Below, in pieces: positions 37,743-46,937 of a stretch of DNA of 64,000 bases. The position numbers and the translations under genes are program-made. The notes beneath the pieces are model-generated. The model saw nothing but the letters and a program-made list of their open reading frames with translations, made no database searches and had not been told where the DNA came from. Each line of letters opens with the position of its first letter. The stretch's first letter is position 1. This stretch comes from Gemmatimonadota bacterium (GTDB taxonomy: Bacteria; ARS69): assembly GCA_030747075.1 (NCBI GenBank), contig JASLLL010000010.1, positions 19,679 through 83,678 on the forward strand. Direction: 5' to 3'.

Positions 37743-37984
37743 CGCATTTCACCCACCCCCGGACGCTGGACAAGGTGCCCCCCGGTACCGAAGCCGTGAT
37801 TCAGGAAGTGGGCGGTCTGCCGGAGGGTTCGCGTCGCCTGATGGAGCTGGGGCTCGTTCCCGGAACGCGCGTGCAGGTCATCCGCCGGGCGCCGCTGGGT
37901 GACCCGCTGGAGATTCGCGTCCGCGGGACTCACTTGTCTCTGCGCCTGTCGGAGGCAGCTGAAGTCTATGTCTCACCAGCCTGA
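37739..37984 (+). CDS. feoA: Ferrous iron transport protein A
   Basis: Small SH3-like protein of 81 residues that acts with FeoB at the inner face of the membrane. GLPEGSRRLMELGLVPGTRV and the C-terminal LSLRLSEAAEVYV are typical FeoA segments. It starts inside the regulator stop and ends 17 bases inside feoB, so the three genes are translationally coupled. Confidence 0.93.
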   Translation: MTHFTHPRTLDKVPPGTEAVIQEVGGLPEGSRRLMELGLVPGTRVQVIRRAPLGDPLEIRVRGTHLSLRLSEAAEVYVSPA

Positions 37985-40199
37985 GAAGGAGACTGCGGCC
38001 CCCCGGCTGGCCCGCGTGGCTCCACGGCCCACACCGAATCCGGAAGAGCGGTCGGTGGCCATTCTCGGCAATCCCAACTCGGGGAAGACCACCCTTTTCA
38101 ACGCACTCACCGGTCTTAGACAGAAGGTCGGGAATTACCCCGGTGTGACGGTGGAAAAGAAGATCGGCCGCTGCGAGCTTCCCTCCGGAGGCGCGGTGGA
38201 TGTTCTGGATCTTCCGGGGACATACAGTCTGCGGCCCGGATCCCCGGATGAGATGATCGTGCGGGATGTTCTGCTCGGCCTCCAGCCGGATACTCCCAGC
38301 CCGGATCTTGTGGTGTTCGTCGTGGATGCCACGCGCCTTGACCGACATCTCTTCCTTGCCATGCAGGTCATCGAACTGGGTCGACCGGTGATCTTCGTGC
38401 TCAACATGATCGACGAAGCGGAGAAGCGCGGTTTCTCCATCGATGCCCCGGCGCTGGAGCGGTTGCTCGGGGTGCCGGTGGTTCCGATCTCCGCGTCGAA
38501 GGGAATCGGCATCGGAAACCTGCGGCGGGCCATGGAGCGTCCGGTGGAACCGTCCACCGCGACCTTCCGGCAGTGGCCCCCGATGGTGCGGAAGGTCCTT
38601 GCGTCTCTGTCGGCACGCCTCCCCCGCAGAGGGCTCCTCTCCGACGCCGGGCGGCTCGATCTGGCGATGGCGCTGCTTCTGGACGACGGCGAGGATGATG
38701 CGCTGGGCCGTTACACCCCTCCGGAGGTTCAGGACGATCTTCCGGTTCTGCGCTCCCGGCTGGACGCGGCGTTCCCGGAGTGGCAGTCCCACGAACCGGT
38801 GGGGATCTACGACGCCATCGAAGAGGTGATGACGGCCGCTGTACGGAGCCCCGACGAAGAAGTCGACAGCGTACGCGAGCGCATCGACCGCGTCCTCACT
38901 CACCGAGTCGCCGGGCCGGTGTTCTTCGCTGTGCTGATGGGGACCGTCTTCCTCTCCGTGTACGAGTGGGCGGCCCCGTTCATGGACCTCATCGATTCCG
39001 GCGTCGGCTCTGTCGGCGGGCTCCTGACCGGAGTTCTGCCGGAAGGGCCGATACGATCACTGGTGGTGGACGGCATTCTCGCGGGCGTGGGCGCCATGGT
39101 GATCTTCGTGCCGCAGATCGCCATTCTCTTTCTGTTCATCGCGATCATGGAGGACTCCGGCTACATGGCACGCGCCGCGTTCATCATGGATCGGCTCATG
39201 GGGAGGGTTGGGCTTTCGGGGCGCGCGTTCATTCCGCTGCTCTCCTCCTTCGCTTGCGCCATTCCCGGAGTCATGGCGACGCGCACCATTGCGCACCGCC
39301 GCGATCGTCTGGCGACGATGATGATTGCGCCGTTCATGTCGTGCAGTGCGCGTTTGCCGGTGTACGCGCTTCTCATCGGCGCCTTTGTTCCTCATCGCAT
39401 GATCGGGATCTTCCCGATGCAGGGGCTCACGCTCTTCGCCATGTACATCCTTGGGATTCTCATCGCGGTGGGCGTGGCATGGACGCTGAAGCGAACAGTT
39501 CTCCGGGGCGGCAAGCCGCTCTATGTGATGGAGCTGCCGCCGTATCGAATGCCGTCCATACGCTCCGTCACCGGCATTGTCCTGGAGCGGAGCGTGCTCT
39601 TCCTGCGAAAGGCAGGCACCGTGATTCTTGCGGTGTCCATCATCCTCTGGTTCCTGGCGTCGTACCCGAACGGCGGGCCCACGGTGGGTCCGCTGCAGGA
39701 GCAACGGGTTGCGGCGGAGACCAGGGGAGACACGGAGGCGGCGGCGGAACTGGAGGGGCGGATCGCCGGAGAAACACTTCGGAACTCGTTTGCGGGGCGG
39801 GCCGGGCGTTTTCTCGAGCCGGTGATCGAGCCGCTCGGGTTTGACTGGCGCATCGGGATCGGACTCATCACCTCGCTGGCGGCTCGCGAGGTCCTGGTGT
39901 CGACCATGTCCACGGTCTTCCATCTGGGGGACTCGGACGAGGACTTCGTTTCGCTGCGAGAGAAGATGCGCACCGCGACGGATCCGGAAACGGGGGAGCG
40001 TGTCTACACCACGCTGACCGCCGTGAGCCTGATGGTCTTCTTCGTCCTGGCCTGCCAGTGTCTGGCCACGCTGGCGGTGGTGCGGCGGGAGACGGCTTCC
40101 TGGCTCTGGCCGGCCTTCATGTTCGTGCTGATGAACTCGCTGGCCTGGGTGGCTTCATTCGTCGTGTATCAGGGCGGGCTGCTTCTGGGACTGGGGTGA
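37968..40199 (+). CDS. feoB: Ferrous iron transporter FeoB
   Basis: GTP-driven Fe2+ importer of the inner membrane, 743 residues. The N-terminal G domain has G1 GNPNSGKTT, the G2/G3 region with VLDLPGTYSL and G4 LNMIDEA (NxxD); a helical insert and the Gate-containing membrane core with two conserved cysteine sites (LSSFACAIPGVMATR and APFMSCSARLPVYA) follow. The ATG at 37968 overlaps feoA; in-frame codons further upstream lie inside feoA. The fourth gene, a small cysteine-rich membrane protein, follows after five bases. Confidence 0.96.
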   Translation: MSHQPEKETAAPRLARVAPRPTPNPEERSVAILGNPNSGKTTLFNALTGLRQKVGNYPGVTVEKKIGRCELPSGGAVDVLDLPGTYSLRPGSPDEMIVRDVLLGLQPDTPSPDLVVFVVDATRLDRHLFLAMQVIELGRPVIFVLNMIDEAEKRGFSIDAPALERLLGVPVVPISASKGIGIGNLRRAMERPVEPSTATFRQWPPMVRKVLASLSARLPRRGLLSDAGRLDLAMALLLDDGEDDALGRYTPPEVQDDLPVLRSRLDAAFPEWQSHEPVGIYDAIEEVMTAAVRSPDEEVDSVRERIDRVLTHRVAGPVFFAVLMGTVFLSVYEWAAPFMDLIDSGVGSVGGLLTGVLPEGPIRSLVVDGILAGVGAMVIFVPQIAILFLFIAIMEDSGYMARAAFIMDRLMGRVGLSGRAFIPLLSSFACAIPGVMATRTIAHRRDRLATMMIAPFMSCSARLPVYALLIGAFVPHRMIGIFPMQGLTLFAMYILGILIAVGVAWTLKRTVLRGGKPLYVMELPPYRMPSIRSVTGIVLERSVLFLRKAGTVILAVSIILWFLASYPNGGPTVGPLQEQRVAAETRGDTEAAAELEGRIAGETLRNSFAGRAGRFLEPVIEPLGFDWRIGIGLITSLAAREVLVSTMSTVFHLGDSDEDFVSLREKMRTATDPETGERVYTTLTAVSLMVFFVLACQCLATLAVVRRETASWLWPAFMFVLMNSLAWVASFVVYQGGLLLGLG

Positions 40200-40204
40200 A
40201 GGCG

Positions 40205-40414
40205 ATGTCGATCGGGGCACAGGACGCCGTCGTTCTTCTGGCGGCACTCGGAGCGGGAGCCTGGCTCTTCGCGAGATGGCGCGGCAGGCGTCGCCGCTCC
40301 CCGGGGTGCGGATGCTCCTCCTGCCCGGCAGCACCGCCCGAAGACGGTGCGCCGATACGGATGCCGGAGGGGGTTACTCGGGCGGGGAAGCAAACGCCTC
40401 CATCAGTTCGGTGA
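40205..40414 (+). CDS. FeoB-associated cysteine-rich membrane protein
   Basis: Small protein of 69 residues: one N-terminal transmembrane helix (AVVLLAALGAGAWLFA), a basic stretch and a CGCSSCP cysteine motif, then a proline-rich tail. This layout matches the FeoB-associated Cys-rich proteins found after feoB in many bacteria, thought to aid iron delivery or FeoB assembly. The last 41 bases overlap the convergent MmgE/PrpD gene, so the tail may be variable. Confidence 0.75.
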   Translation: MSIGAQDAVVLLAALGAGAWLFARWRGRRRRSPGCGCSSCPAAPPEDGAPIRMPEGVTRAGKQTPPSVR

Positions 40415-41750
40415 TGGTCGGGGCGTTCTCGGCATCGTGAATGGCTGCCTCTGCCGCCGCTATCCTGTCTGAGGAAAGCACTCCCTTCGAGAGCGCGTGG
40501 AACTTGGCTTCCATTTGCGCGTCGGTCATGGGGTTTCGCGGATCTCCCATGGGATAGTCCATTCGCTGCGTATGGGTCTTTCCGTCCGTGGTCGTGATGG
40601 AGACCTCGCACGGCTGGAGAGCCGGGAAGAGCTCTTCGAACTCCGCCTTCGCCTCCACCCGGATCTTCGCCATGAGCGGCCGAAGCTCCGGATCCACGAT
40701 CCGTTCCCGTTCGAACTGCGCGGTCGTTACGCTGCCGTCGGCCAGCGCGGCCGCAATGCAGTAGGGCAGCGAGTGGTCCGCCGTTTCCCGGGAGCGCGGG
40801 TCATACTTGCTGGGATCGGAGAGGATCTCGGCAGCTCTCGCGATGGTCTGAATGCGGACATCAGAGATGTTCTCCGGGCGCAAGTGGTGTTCTTCGCGGA
40901 GCGCCAGCGTAACGGTCAAGGGCGTGTGGATGAGAGCCTCCACGGGGAACGCCTTCATGGAGCACTGGAGAATGCGCCAGGACTCCCCGAGTCCTTCCGT
41001 GACGATGTCCCACTTCCAGTCCTTGCTGATGCAGTGGCCGAGGCCTTCCCGCCCTTCGAAGATCGGTTCCGGCCCGACATAGCCCCGCTCCGCGAGGAGC
41101 GCTCCCTCAACTCCCGAACGGCAGGCCATGGGGTCGACCGTGTTCTTCATCATGGTGAGATTCCCCGCCGTCACCGACCCGAAGCTCCCGGAGTGCGAGG
41201 CGGAGATGCCCACCGCCGCGATGGTGCGCTCGACATCCAGTCCGAGCATCCGGGCGGCGACGAAGGGGGATGCGAACGCCGTCAGCGTGGCATGGTGCCA
41301 GCCGACCTCGCGAATGCCGGGGAATGCGGCTTCGCAGAGGCGCATCTCGATCTCATGGCCCAGGACAATGCCGACGATGAGATCGCGTCCCGTCAGGCCT
41401 TTCAGCTCTCCCAGTGCCATGGCGGCCGGGAGGATGTCCGACGGATGGGAGGGATCCTGCTTCCAGTAGATGTCGTTGTAGTCGAGCGCGCGAACCATGA
41501 GAGAGTTCAGGAAGGACGCATGGAGTGCGGAGGTCTTCGCGCCGGACCCAATGAGCGTGGCCTGCGGCGTCCCGCCGGAATCGAGAAGCACCGAGGAGGC
41601 AATCTCCACATCTTCGGTCTGGTACCCGCCGAGGGCGCATCCCACGGAGTCGTAGAGGAAGCGCTTTGCGCACTCGACCGCCTCGGCGGGAAGTGCATCG
41701 AAGTCGAGCGTGTGGGACCATTCGGCGAGTGTTCGGCTGACGCTTTGCAT
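40374..41750 (-). CDS. MmgE/PrpD family protein (2-methylcitrate dehydratase-like)
   Basis: Predicted cytoplasmic hydro-lyase of 458 residues. N-terminal ALPAEAVECAKRFLYDSVGC and the segments SLMVRALDYNDIYWK, HPSDILPAAMALGE and DPMACRSGVEGALLAERG are typical of the MmgE/PrpD family, whose best-known member dehydrates 2-methylcitrate. No methylcitrate synthase or lyase gene is near, so substrate is open. The ATG at 41750 is chosen over upstream codons that lie in the glgC side. It is 28 bases after glgC and probably on the same message. Confidence 0.88.
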   Translation of the reverse strand: MQSVSRTLAEWSHTLDFDALPAEAVECAKRFLYDSVGCALGGYQTEDVEIASSVLLDSGGTPQATLIGSGAKTSALHASFLNSLMVRALDYNDIYWKQDPSHPSDILPAAMALGELKGLTGRDLIVGIVLGHEIEMRLCEAAFPGIREVGWHHATLTAFASPFVAARMLGLDVERTIAAVGISASHSGSFGSVTAGNLTMMKNTVDPMACRSGVEGALLAERGYVGPEPIFEGREGLGHCISKDWKWDIVTEGLGESWRILQCSMKAFPVEALIHTPLTVTLALREEHHLRPENISDVRIQTIARAAEILSDPSKYDPRSRETADHSLPYCIAAALADGSVTTAQFERERIVDPELRPLMAKIRVEAKAEFEELFPALQPCEVSITTTDGKTHTQRMDYPMGDPRNPMTDAQMEAKFHALSKGVLSSDRIAAAEAAIHDAENAPTITELMEAFASPPE

Positions 41751-41778
41751 GGTAGTTCCCCGGAACCCGCTGGGCGGG

Positions 41779-43044
41779 TCAGATTTCGGCCCCGTCCGGG
41801 ACCGCGTAGTTCTTTGGAATGACGACAATGCCGTCCCGGATGAAATGGAAGTCGTGGTCTTCGTACATGCCCGCTGGCTTGGGAGTGATGCGGACGCCTT
41901 CGCCGATCCGTGCGTTCCTGTCGATCAGCGCTCCTTCGATGTGGCTGCCGCGGCCAATGCCGAGAGGAGGATCTCCCTGCTGCCGGGGGAGGTCTCCTTC
42001 GTAGCCGTCGGCACCGAACATGACCGTTCGTGTGAGTGACGCGTCCGGGCTCACGACGCTGCGAATCCCGATGACGGAGCGATCGATGACCGATCCGTGC
42101 AGGTAGCTTCCTTCGCAGATCATGGACTCCCGGACGGAGCACCCGGTAATCCGTGTCGGCCCGAGGAAGCGGGGGCGCGTGTACACCGGTGCTCCGGGCG
42201 TGTGAAAGACGAACGGGGGCTCCGACGCCGCGAGCGCAAGGTTGGCTTCGTAGTATGCGCGGATCGTCCCGATGTCTTCCCAGTACCCGCGGAAGATGTG
42301 CCCGCGTGCATCCTGTTCCTCCACCACTCGCGGCAGGACATCCCGGCCGAAGTCGACATTCCCGACACGCGTCACCACATCCCGCAGGACATCGAAGCGG
42401 AAGAGGTAGATCCCCATGGAGGCGGGATAGACAGGGTCTGTATCTCCCTTCTCGCGGAGACCCGAGGGGAGTTCGTGGCCCGCAAGAAGGTCCGGAGACT
42501 CCGGCTTTTCCAGAAAGGAGAGAATGCGGCCGGACGGGTCGAGCTTCATCAGCCCCAGTGCGGAGGTCCGGTCCTCGGAGACCGGCGTGGCTGCCACCGT
42601 CACGGCCGCCCCGGTGGAGCGGTGCTGGCGAATCATGGGTCCAAAGTCCATGCGGTAGATCTGGTCGCCGGAGAGGATGAGGACATCGCGCGGCCGGTAG
42701 CCCTCGATGTGGACGAGCGACCGGCGGACTGCGTCGGCGGTTCCCTGAAACCAGTCCTTCTCCTGCACGGTTTGCTCTGCCGCAAGACTCTGCACAAAAC
42801 CGCGCTGGAACGGGCCGAACTGGAATGTGCGGAAGATATGCGCGTTGAGAGATGCGGAGTTGAACTGCGTGATGACGAAGATCCGCGTGACGCCGGAGTT
42901 CAGGCTGTTGGAGACGGGAATGTCCACAAGGCGAAACTTGCCGCCCAGCGGGACGGCAGGCTTGGAGCGGTAGCGGGTGAGCGGGTCGAGGCGGGTTCCC
43001 CGACCCCCCCCCAGCACGAGGCAGAGGACATCGTTTCTACGCAT
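41779..43044 (-). CDS. glgC: Glucose-1-phosphate adenylyltransferase (ADP-glucose pyrophosphorylase)
   Basis: Makes ADP-glucose, the donor for glycogen synthesis; 421 residues. The nucleotide-binding signature LGGGRGTRLDPLT lies near residues 12-24, followed by RSKPAVPLGGKFRLVDIPVS; later GTADAVRR, LSGDQIYRMD and GYWEDIGTIRAYYEANLAL are typical. A left-handed beta-helix occupies the C-terminal third. The ATG at 43044 has no strong ribosome site; TAGGAT only 12-17 bases upstream suggests a short leader. It lies between fbp and the MmgE/PrpD gene, suggesting gluconeogenic carbon going to storage. Confidence 0.95.
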   Translation of the reverse strand: MRRNDVLCLVLGGGRGTRLDPLTRYRSKPAVPLGGKFRLVDIPVSNSLNSGVTRIFVITQFNSASLNAHIFRTFQFGPFQRGFVQSLAAEQTVQEKDWFQGTADAVRRSLVHIEGYRPRDVLILSGDQIYRMDFGPMIRQHRSTGAAVTVAATPVSEDRTSALGLMKLDPSGRILSFLEKPESPDLLAGHELPSGLREKGDTDPVYPASMGIYLFRFDVLRDVVTRVGNVDFGRDVLPRVVEEQDARGHIFRGYWEDIGTIRAYYEANLALAASEPPFVFHTPGAPVYTRPRFLGPTRITGCSVRESMICEGSYLHGSVIDRSVIGIRSVVSPDASLTRTVMFGADGYEGDLPRQQGDPPLGIGRGSHIEGALIDRNARIGEGVRITPKPAGMYEDHDFHFIRDGIVVIPKNYAVPDGAEI

Positions 43045-43129
43045 GGGCCGATCCTAGCGGATTCCGCCCGGCGCGCCACCCCAAAGGCGTGCGTTCCGGC
43101 GGCTTCCGCGCCGATCCTTTGCGCGGGAG

Positions 43130-44158
43130 TCACTTCGTGCGTGGCGCGTCCTTCAGGAATGACTCCGCGTGTAGAACATCTTCCCGGCTTCCGATGAACA
43201 GCGGCACGCGCTGGTGGAGCGCCTCAGCCTGAATGTCCAGGACGCGCTCCGTTCCCGTGGAGGCGAGGCCGCCCGCCTGTTCCGCGATGAACGCCATGGG
43301 TGCCGCCTCATAGAGCAGGCGGAGCTTCCCTCGCGGGGGGGCATCGGGGCGCTTCCGGTCCATCGGGTAGGCGAAGATCCCGCCCTTGAACAGCGTGCGG
43401 TGGAAGTCCGCCACGAGCGATCCGATGTACCGGTGCGAGTATGGGCGACCCTCGGACGGGGCATCTCGCTTGAGATCCTCCAGCCAGTTTCGAGTCTCTT
43501 CCGACCAGTACGCGGCGTTGCCCTCGTTGATGCTGTAGATCTTCCCCCGATCCGGCATGCGGATGTCTTCGTGCGACAGAAGGAACTCCCCGACCGATGG
43601 ATCCAGCGTGAACCCGTGGGCGCCGTCCCCTGCAGTGTAAACGAGCATCGTGGAAGCTCCGTAGAGGATATACCCGCCCGCGATCTGTTCGCTTCCCTTG
43701 CGGAGGATGTCCGAAGCCTGCCCGACCGGACCGTGGGTCACTCGGCGATGGATGGACCAGATGGTGCCGATGGACACATTCACATCGATGTTGGATGAAC
43801 CGTCCAGCGGGTCAATGGCCACCGCATACTTCCCCGGGCGGTCCTTCCGGGAGGTGTTCGGGAGGATGATGTCCTCGTTCTCCTCCGACGCGATCACCGC
43901 CACGAAACAGTCCTGTCCGAGTGCGCGGATGAACTGCTCGTTCGCGTAGATGTCCAGCTTCTGGACCTGTTCGCCCTGAACATTGGTTTCGCCCGTGGCA
44001 CCGAGGATGTCGATGAGACCGGCTTTGTTCACTTCGCGGCTCACGATCTTCGCGGCCAGGACGATCTGGTTGAGGATTTCGGTGAACTCTCCCGTCGCCT
44101 CCGGGTGGAGCTTCTGCTCCTCCAGAATGAAACGGTTGCAGGTGATTCCCTTGCGCAT
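43130..44158 (-). CDS. fbp: Class I fructose-1,6-bisphosphatase
   Basis: Gluconeogenic phosphatase of 342 residues. Metal-binding motif AIDPLDGSSNIDVNVSIGT, preceding ASEENEDI, and C-terminal GKLRLLYEAAPMAFIAEQAGG are diagnostic of type I FBPase. The ATG at 44158 has GGAG upstream and opens RKGITCNRFI, the usual N-terminus; upstream in-frame codons are non-conserved. It is divergent from the class II aldolase with which it acts in sequence, and each has its own candidate promoter in the 153-base gap. Confidence 0.95.
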   Translation of the reverse strand: MRKGITCNRFILEEQKLHPEATGEFTEILNQIVLAAKIVSREVNKAGLIDILGATGETNVQGEQVQKLDIYANEQFIRALGQDCFVAVIASEENEDIILPNTSRKDRPGKYAVAIDPLDGSSNIDVNVSIGTIWSIHRRVTHGPVGQASDILRKGSEQIAGGYILYGASTMLVYTAGDGAHGFTLDPSVGEFLLSHEDIRMPDRGKIYSINEGNAAYWSEETRNWLEDLKRDAPSEGRPYSHRYIGSLVADFHRTLFKGGIFAYPMDRKRPDAPPRGKLRLLYEAAPMAFIAEQAGGLASTGTERVLDIQAEALHQRVPLFIGSREDVLHAESFLKDAPRTK

Positions 44159-44202
44159 GATCTCCGGTCCCGGTGGAGGTGGCTCTCCAGATCCCGCACC
44201 GC

Positions 44203-44231
44203 ATGATAGAGGGAGAGTCACAGGCACTCAA
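44203..44231 (-). promoter_or_regulatory. Candidate promoter of fbp-glgC-mmgE
   Basis: On the minus strand TTGAGT (44231-44226), a 17-base spacer and TATCAT (44208-44203) match consensus well (four and five of six). The start of transcription would be about 40 bases before the fbp ATG. Confidence 0.55.
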
Positions 44232-44240
44232 CTGTGCCGT

Positions 44241-44269
44241 TTGACGCGCCCCCCGTCCACGGGATACCT
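44241..44269 (+). promoter_or_regulatory. Candidate promoter of the class II aldolase gene
   Basis: TTGACG (44241-44246) followed after 16-18 bases by GATACC/ATACCT/TACCTT (44263-44270). The -35 is strong and the -10 weak. It lies ten bases from the divergent fbp promoter, so one regulator could control both. Confidence 0.4.
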
Positions 44270-44311
44270 TGGTCCCCGTTTTCGAACTGTCGACCGAACC
44301 TGGAGGACCTC

Positions 44312-45715
44312 ATGTACTTCGCTTCCACAGAAGAAATGATCGGCGCTCTGTCGGGTGTCTTGAGCTTTTCGAACGGCGATTGCGCCATTCTGGACGAAGA
44401 TGCGCTGCGGGGTGACGGGATCGACCGCCTCGTCCATACGGCCGTTTTCGCGGAGGAGGAGAGCGTTCGAGATGGGGCACGATGGCTCATCCGCCGCGTC
44501 GCGGAGACGGACGGGTGCCCGCCCGCATCGATCCATGAGTTCTATGTGGCACGCTCCACCGGCGCGTACCCGAATGTCACGGTTCCGGCCATCAACCTGC
44601 GCGGCATGACCTACGACATGGCCCGCGCGCTCTTCCGGGCGGCGGCCGCCAACGATGCGGGTGCGGTGATCTGCGAAATCGCGAGAAGCGAGATCGGCTA
44701 CACCCGCCAGCGGCCGGCCGAGTACACGGCGGTGGTTCTGGGCGCGGCGATCAAGGAGTCCTTCCATTCGCCGGTGTTCATCCAGGGAGACCACTTTCAG
44801 GTGAAGGCCAAGAACTTCTTCGCGGACCCGGATCAGGAGATCGCGGCGGTCAAGGACATCATTGTGGAGGGCGTGGCCGGCGGGTTCTTCAACATCGATG
44901 TGGATGCATCCACGCTGGTGGATCTGGACCAGCCGACCGTTTCCGAACAGCAGTACAACAACTCGCACCGGTGTGCGGAACTCACCGCCAAGGTGCGCGA
45001 GGTGGAACCCGAAGGCGTGATCGTGTCGGTCGGAGGGGAGATCGGCGAAGTGGGCGGCAAGAACTCCACGGTGGAGGAGTTCCGGGCATTCATGGACGGG
45101 TTCAATCAGGAACTGGCCGCGCATGGAGAGGGCCTCGTCGGGCTGTCGAAAATCTCGATTCAGACCGGGACCGCGCACGGTGGCGTTCCGCTTCCGGACG
45201 GGACGATTGCGGATGTTCAACTGGATCTGGAGGCGCTGGAGTCCATCTCACGCGTAGCCCGCGACGAGTACGGGCAGGGCGGGGCGGTCCAGCATGGCGC
45301 GTCCACGCTTCCCGAAAGCGCATTCGGGCACTTCCCCCGGACGGAGACCACAGAGATCCATCTGGCGACCGGTTTCCAGAATCAGGTCTACGATGGCGGG
45401 CATCTTCCGAAGGATCTCGTGGACAAGGTCCATGACTGGCTGCGCGAGAACTGCGCGGGAGAGCGCAAGGAGGGAGACTCCGAGACGCAGTTCCTCTACA
45501 AGACGCGCAAGAAGGGATTCGGTCCGTTCAAGGCCGAGTTCTGGGGATTGCCCGAGTCGGTACGAGAGGCCATCGGGAAGGATCTGGAGGAGAAGTTTGA
45601 CTTCTACATGAAGATCCTCCGCGTTGAGGGAACCCGGAAGGCCATTGCGGAGTGTGTGACCGTGCCGCCGACGGCGGGACCGCCTCCGGAGTCGCTCGGA
45701 TCTCTCGTCGGCTAG
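44312..45715 (+). CDS. Class II fructose-bisphosphate aldolase, long form
   Basis: Zinc aldolase family protein of 467 residues, about 120 longer than the common E. coli form. Family residues appear as D-H in VFIQGDHFQV, E in SVGGEIGEVGG, H in QTGTAHGGVPLPDG and H/N in FGHFPRTETTEIHLATGFQN. The C-terminal ~110 residues (from about EKDLVDKV... to PPPESLGSLVG) are an extension rich in charged helices. TGGAGG precedes the ATG at 44312. Divergent from fbp. The natural substrate may be fructose 1,6-bisphosphate or a related sugar. The stop overlaps nth by four bases, tail to tail. Confidence 0.87.
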   Translation: MYFASTEEMIGALSGVLSFSNGDCAILDEDALRGDGIDRLVHTAVFAEEESVRDGARWLIRRVAETDGCPPASIHEFYVARSTGAYPNVTVPAINLRGMTYDMARALFRAAAANDAGAVICEIARSEIGYTRQRPAEYTAVVLGAAIKESFHSPVFIQGDHFQVKAKNFFADPDQEIAAVKDIIVEGVAGGFFNIDVDASTLVDLDQPTVSEQQYNNSHRCAELTAKVREVEPEGVIVSVGGEIGEVGGKNSTVEEFRAFMDGFNQELAAHGEGLVGLSKISIQTGTAHGGVPLPDGTIADVQLDLEALESISRVARDEYGQGGAVQHGASTLPESAFGHFPRTETTEIHLATGFQNQVYDGGHLPKDLVDKVHDWLRENCAGERKEGDSETQFLYKTRKKGFGPFKAEFWGLPESVREAIGKDLEEKFDFYMKILRVEGTRKAIAECVTVPPTAGPPPESLGSLVG

Positions 45716-46410
45716 TCCGCTGAAGGGCACTTCCCCCGCACGGGACAGGTCTCGCAGCGCGGGCTGCGCGCGGGGCAGTGCTTCCGGCCGTGGTGGATCA
45801 GGAGGTGAGACGCTTCCGTCCACCACGCCTCGGGGAGGATCGCGCACAGGTCGGCCTCAATCCGCACCGGATCGGACTTCCGACTGAAGCCGAGGCGGTT
45901 CGACAGTCGCATCACATGAGTGTCCACCACCATCCCCGGGATACCGAACGCATTCCCGAGGATGACATTGGCTGTCTTCCGCCCGACCCCGGGGAGCGCG
46001 GTCAGTTCCTCCATGGTGCGGGGAACTATGCTGCCGTGGAGGGCGATGATCTCCCGGCTCATTCCGAGAATGTTGCGGGCCTTGTTCCGGAAGAAGCCGG
46101 TTGAGTGTACCTCCCGCTCCAGTTCGCGAATGTCCGCGCGGGCAAAGTCCTCCACCGACCGGTACTTCTCAAAGAGGTCACGCGTTACGATATTGACGCG
46201 CACATCGGTGCACTGCGCGGAGAGGATGGTGGCGACGAGAAGTTCGTGGGGAGTCCGATGCGTGAGTGCGCACTCCACATCGGGGAACTCCACGCGGAGC
46301 GCTTTCAGCACCGCGAGCGCACGCTTGCCTCGGGCCGGAGCGGACTCCACTCGTCTCATGCGCGTCACGGCGACACAAGGGTTTTGCGATCGGATGCGGG
46401 AACGAGCCAT
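45712..46410 (-). CDS. nth: Endonuclease III
   Basis: Base-excision repair glycosylase/AP lyase of 232 residues. The helix-hairpin-helix LPGVGRKTANVILG holds the catalytic lysine, VDTHVMRLSNR the catalytic aspartate, and the C-terminal C-x6-C-x2-C-x5-C (CPARSPRCETCPVRGKC) the [4Fe-4S] cluster. The start is uncertain: ATG 46410 gives a 17-residue basic extension, ATG 46359 a more standard length, and neither has a clear ribosome site. It is a second DNA-repair client of the SUF system in this window. Confidence 0.94.
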   Translation of the reverse strand: MARSRIRSQNPCVAVTRMRRVESAPARGKRALAVLKALRVEFPDVECALTHRTPHELLVATILSAQCTDVRVNIVTRDLFEKYRSVEDFARADIRELEREVHSTGFFRNKARNILGMSREIIALHGSIVPRTMEELTALPGVGRKTANVILGNAFGIPGMVVDTHVMRLSNRLGFSRKSDPVRIEADLCAILPEAWWTEASHLLIHHGRKHCPARSPRCETCPVRGKCPSAD

Positions 46411-46431
46411 GTGCGCGGGAAGGGGGGCAGC

Positions 46432-46887
46432 CTACTTCTTCGGGAGGGCATACCGGAAGAACGCCTTCACCGAACCCCAGGAGGTGCTGATGAGAGGCTC
46501 ATCAACGCCGGTGTCTCCGCCCACCCGAACCGAGCCGAACATTCCCTCGAACTCGTAGGGCGGACTGAAGAACTCGTACACGCCCGTGTCCTGGAAGGTG
46601 TGCTCATACCAGTCCGCGTAGGCGACCGTGGTGGAACTCCAGGCATCTCCGGCCAGAGGATCTGCGCTGCCCGTGCCACTCATCACGGAGTGGTCCACAA
46701 ACGACGGGTCCGAGTTGATCCATCGGACCGTGTCTCCGGGCTGGATCTGAATGGCGGCCGGGACGAACCGGGGCTCATAATCCACAGAGGTCATCTGGAC
46801 GATGTGAACTTCCGCTGCGGCGACGCCCACGGACAAGAGTCCGACAAGAAGAGCGGCCGACAAGATCAGCTTGCGATGCGCGATCAT
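46432..46887 (-). CDS. Cupredoxin-fold exported protein lacking type 1 copper ligands
   Basis: Exported protein of 151 residues with a signal peptide ending near VAAAEV. GGAGG lies seven bases before the ATG at 46887. The plastocyanin/pseudoazurin-like pattern is seen: RFVPAAIQIQPGDTVRWIN, the first histidine H66 in VDHSV, and the C-terminal YEFFSPPYEFEGMFGSVRV. Where copper proteins have C-x2-H here are S108 and Y111; only H66 and M116 remain, and there is no cysteine at all. So copper binding of the blue type is unlikely. It may be structural or bind another ligand. A short tail follows the fold. Confidence 0.8.
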   Translation of the reverse strand: MIAHRKLILSAALLVGLLSVGVAAAEVHIVQMTSVDYEPRFVPAAIQIQPGDTVRWINSDPSFVDHSVMSGTGSADPLAGDAWSSTTVAYADWYEHTFQDTGVYEFFSPPYEFEGMFGSVRVGGDTGVDEPLISTSWGSVKAFFRYALPKK

Positions 46888-46937
46888 GATGAACCTCCGC
46901 CTGATGATCCCCGAGTGGACCATCCGCAGCTGAGTTC

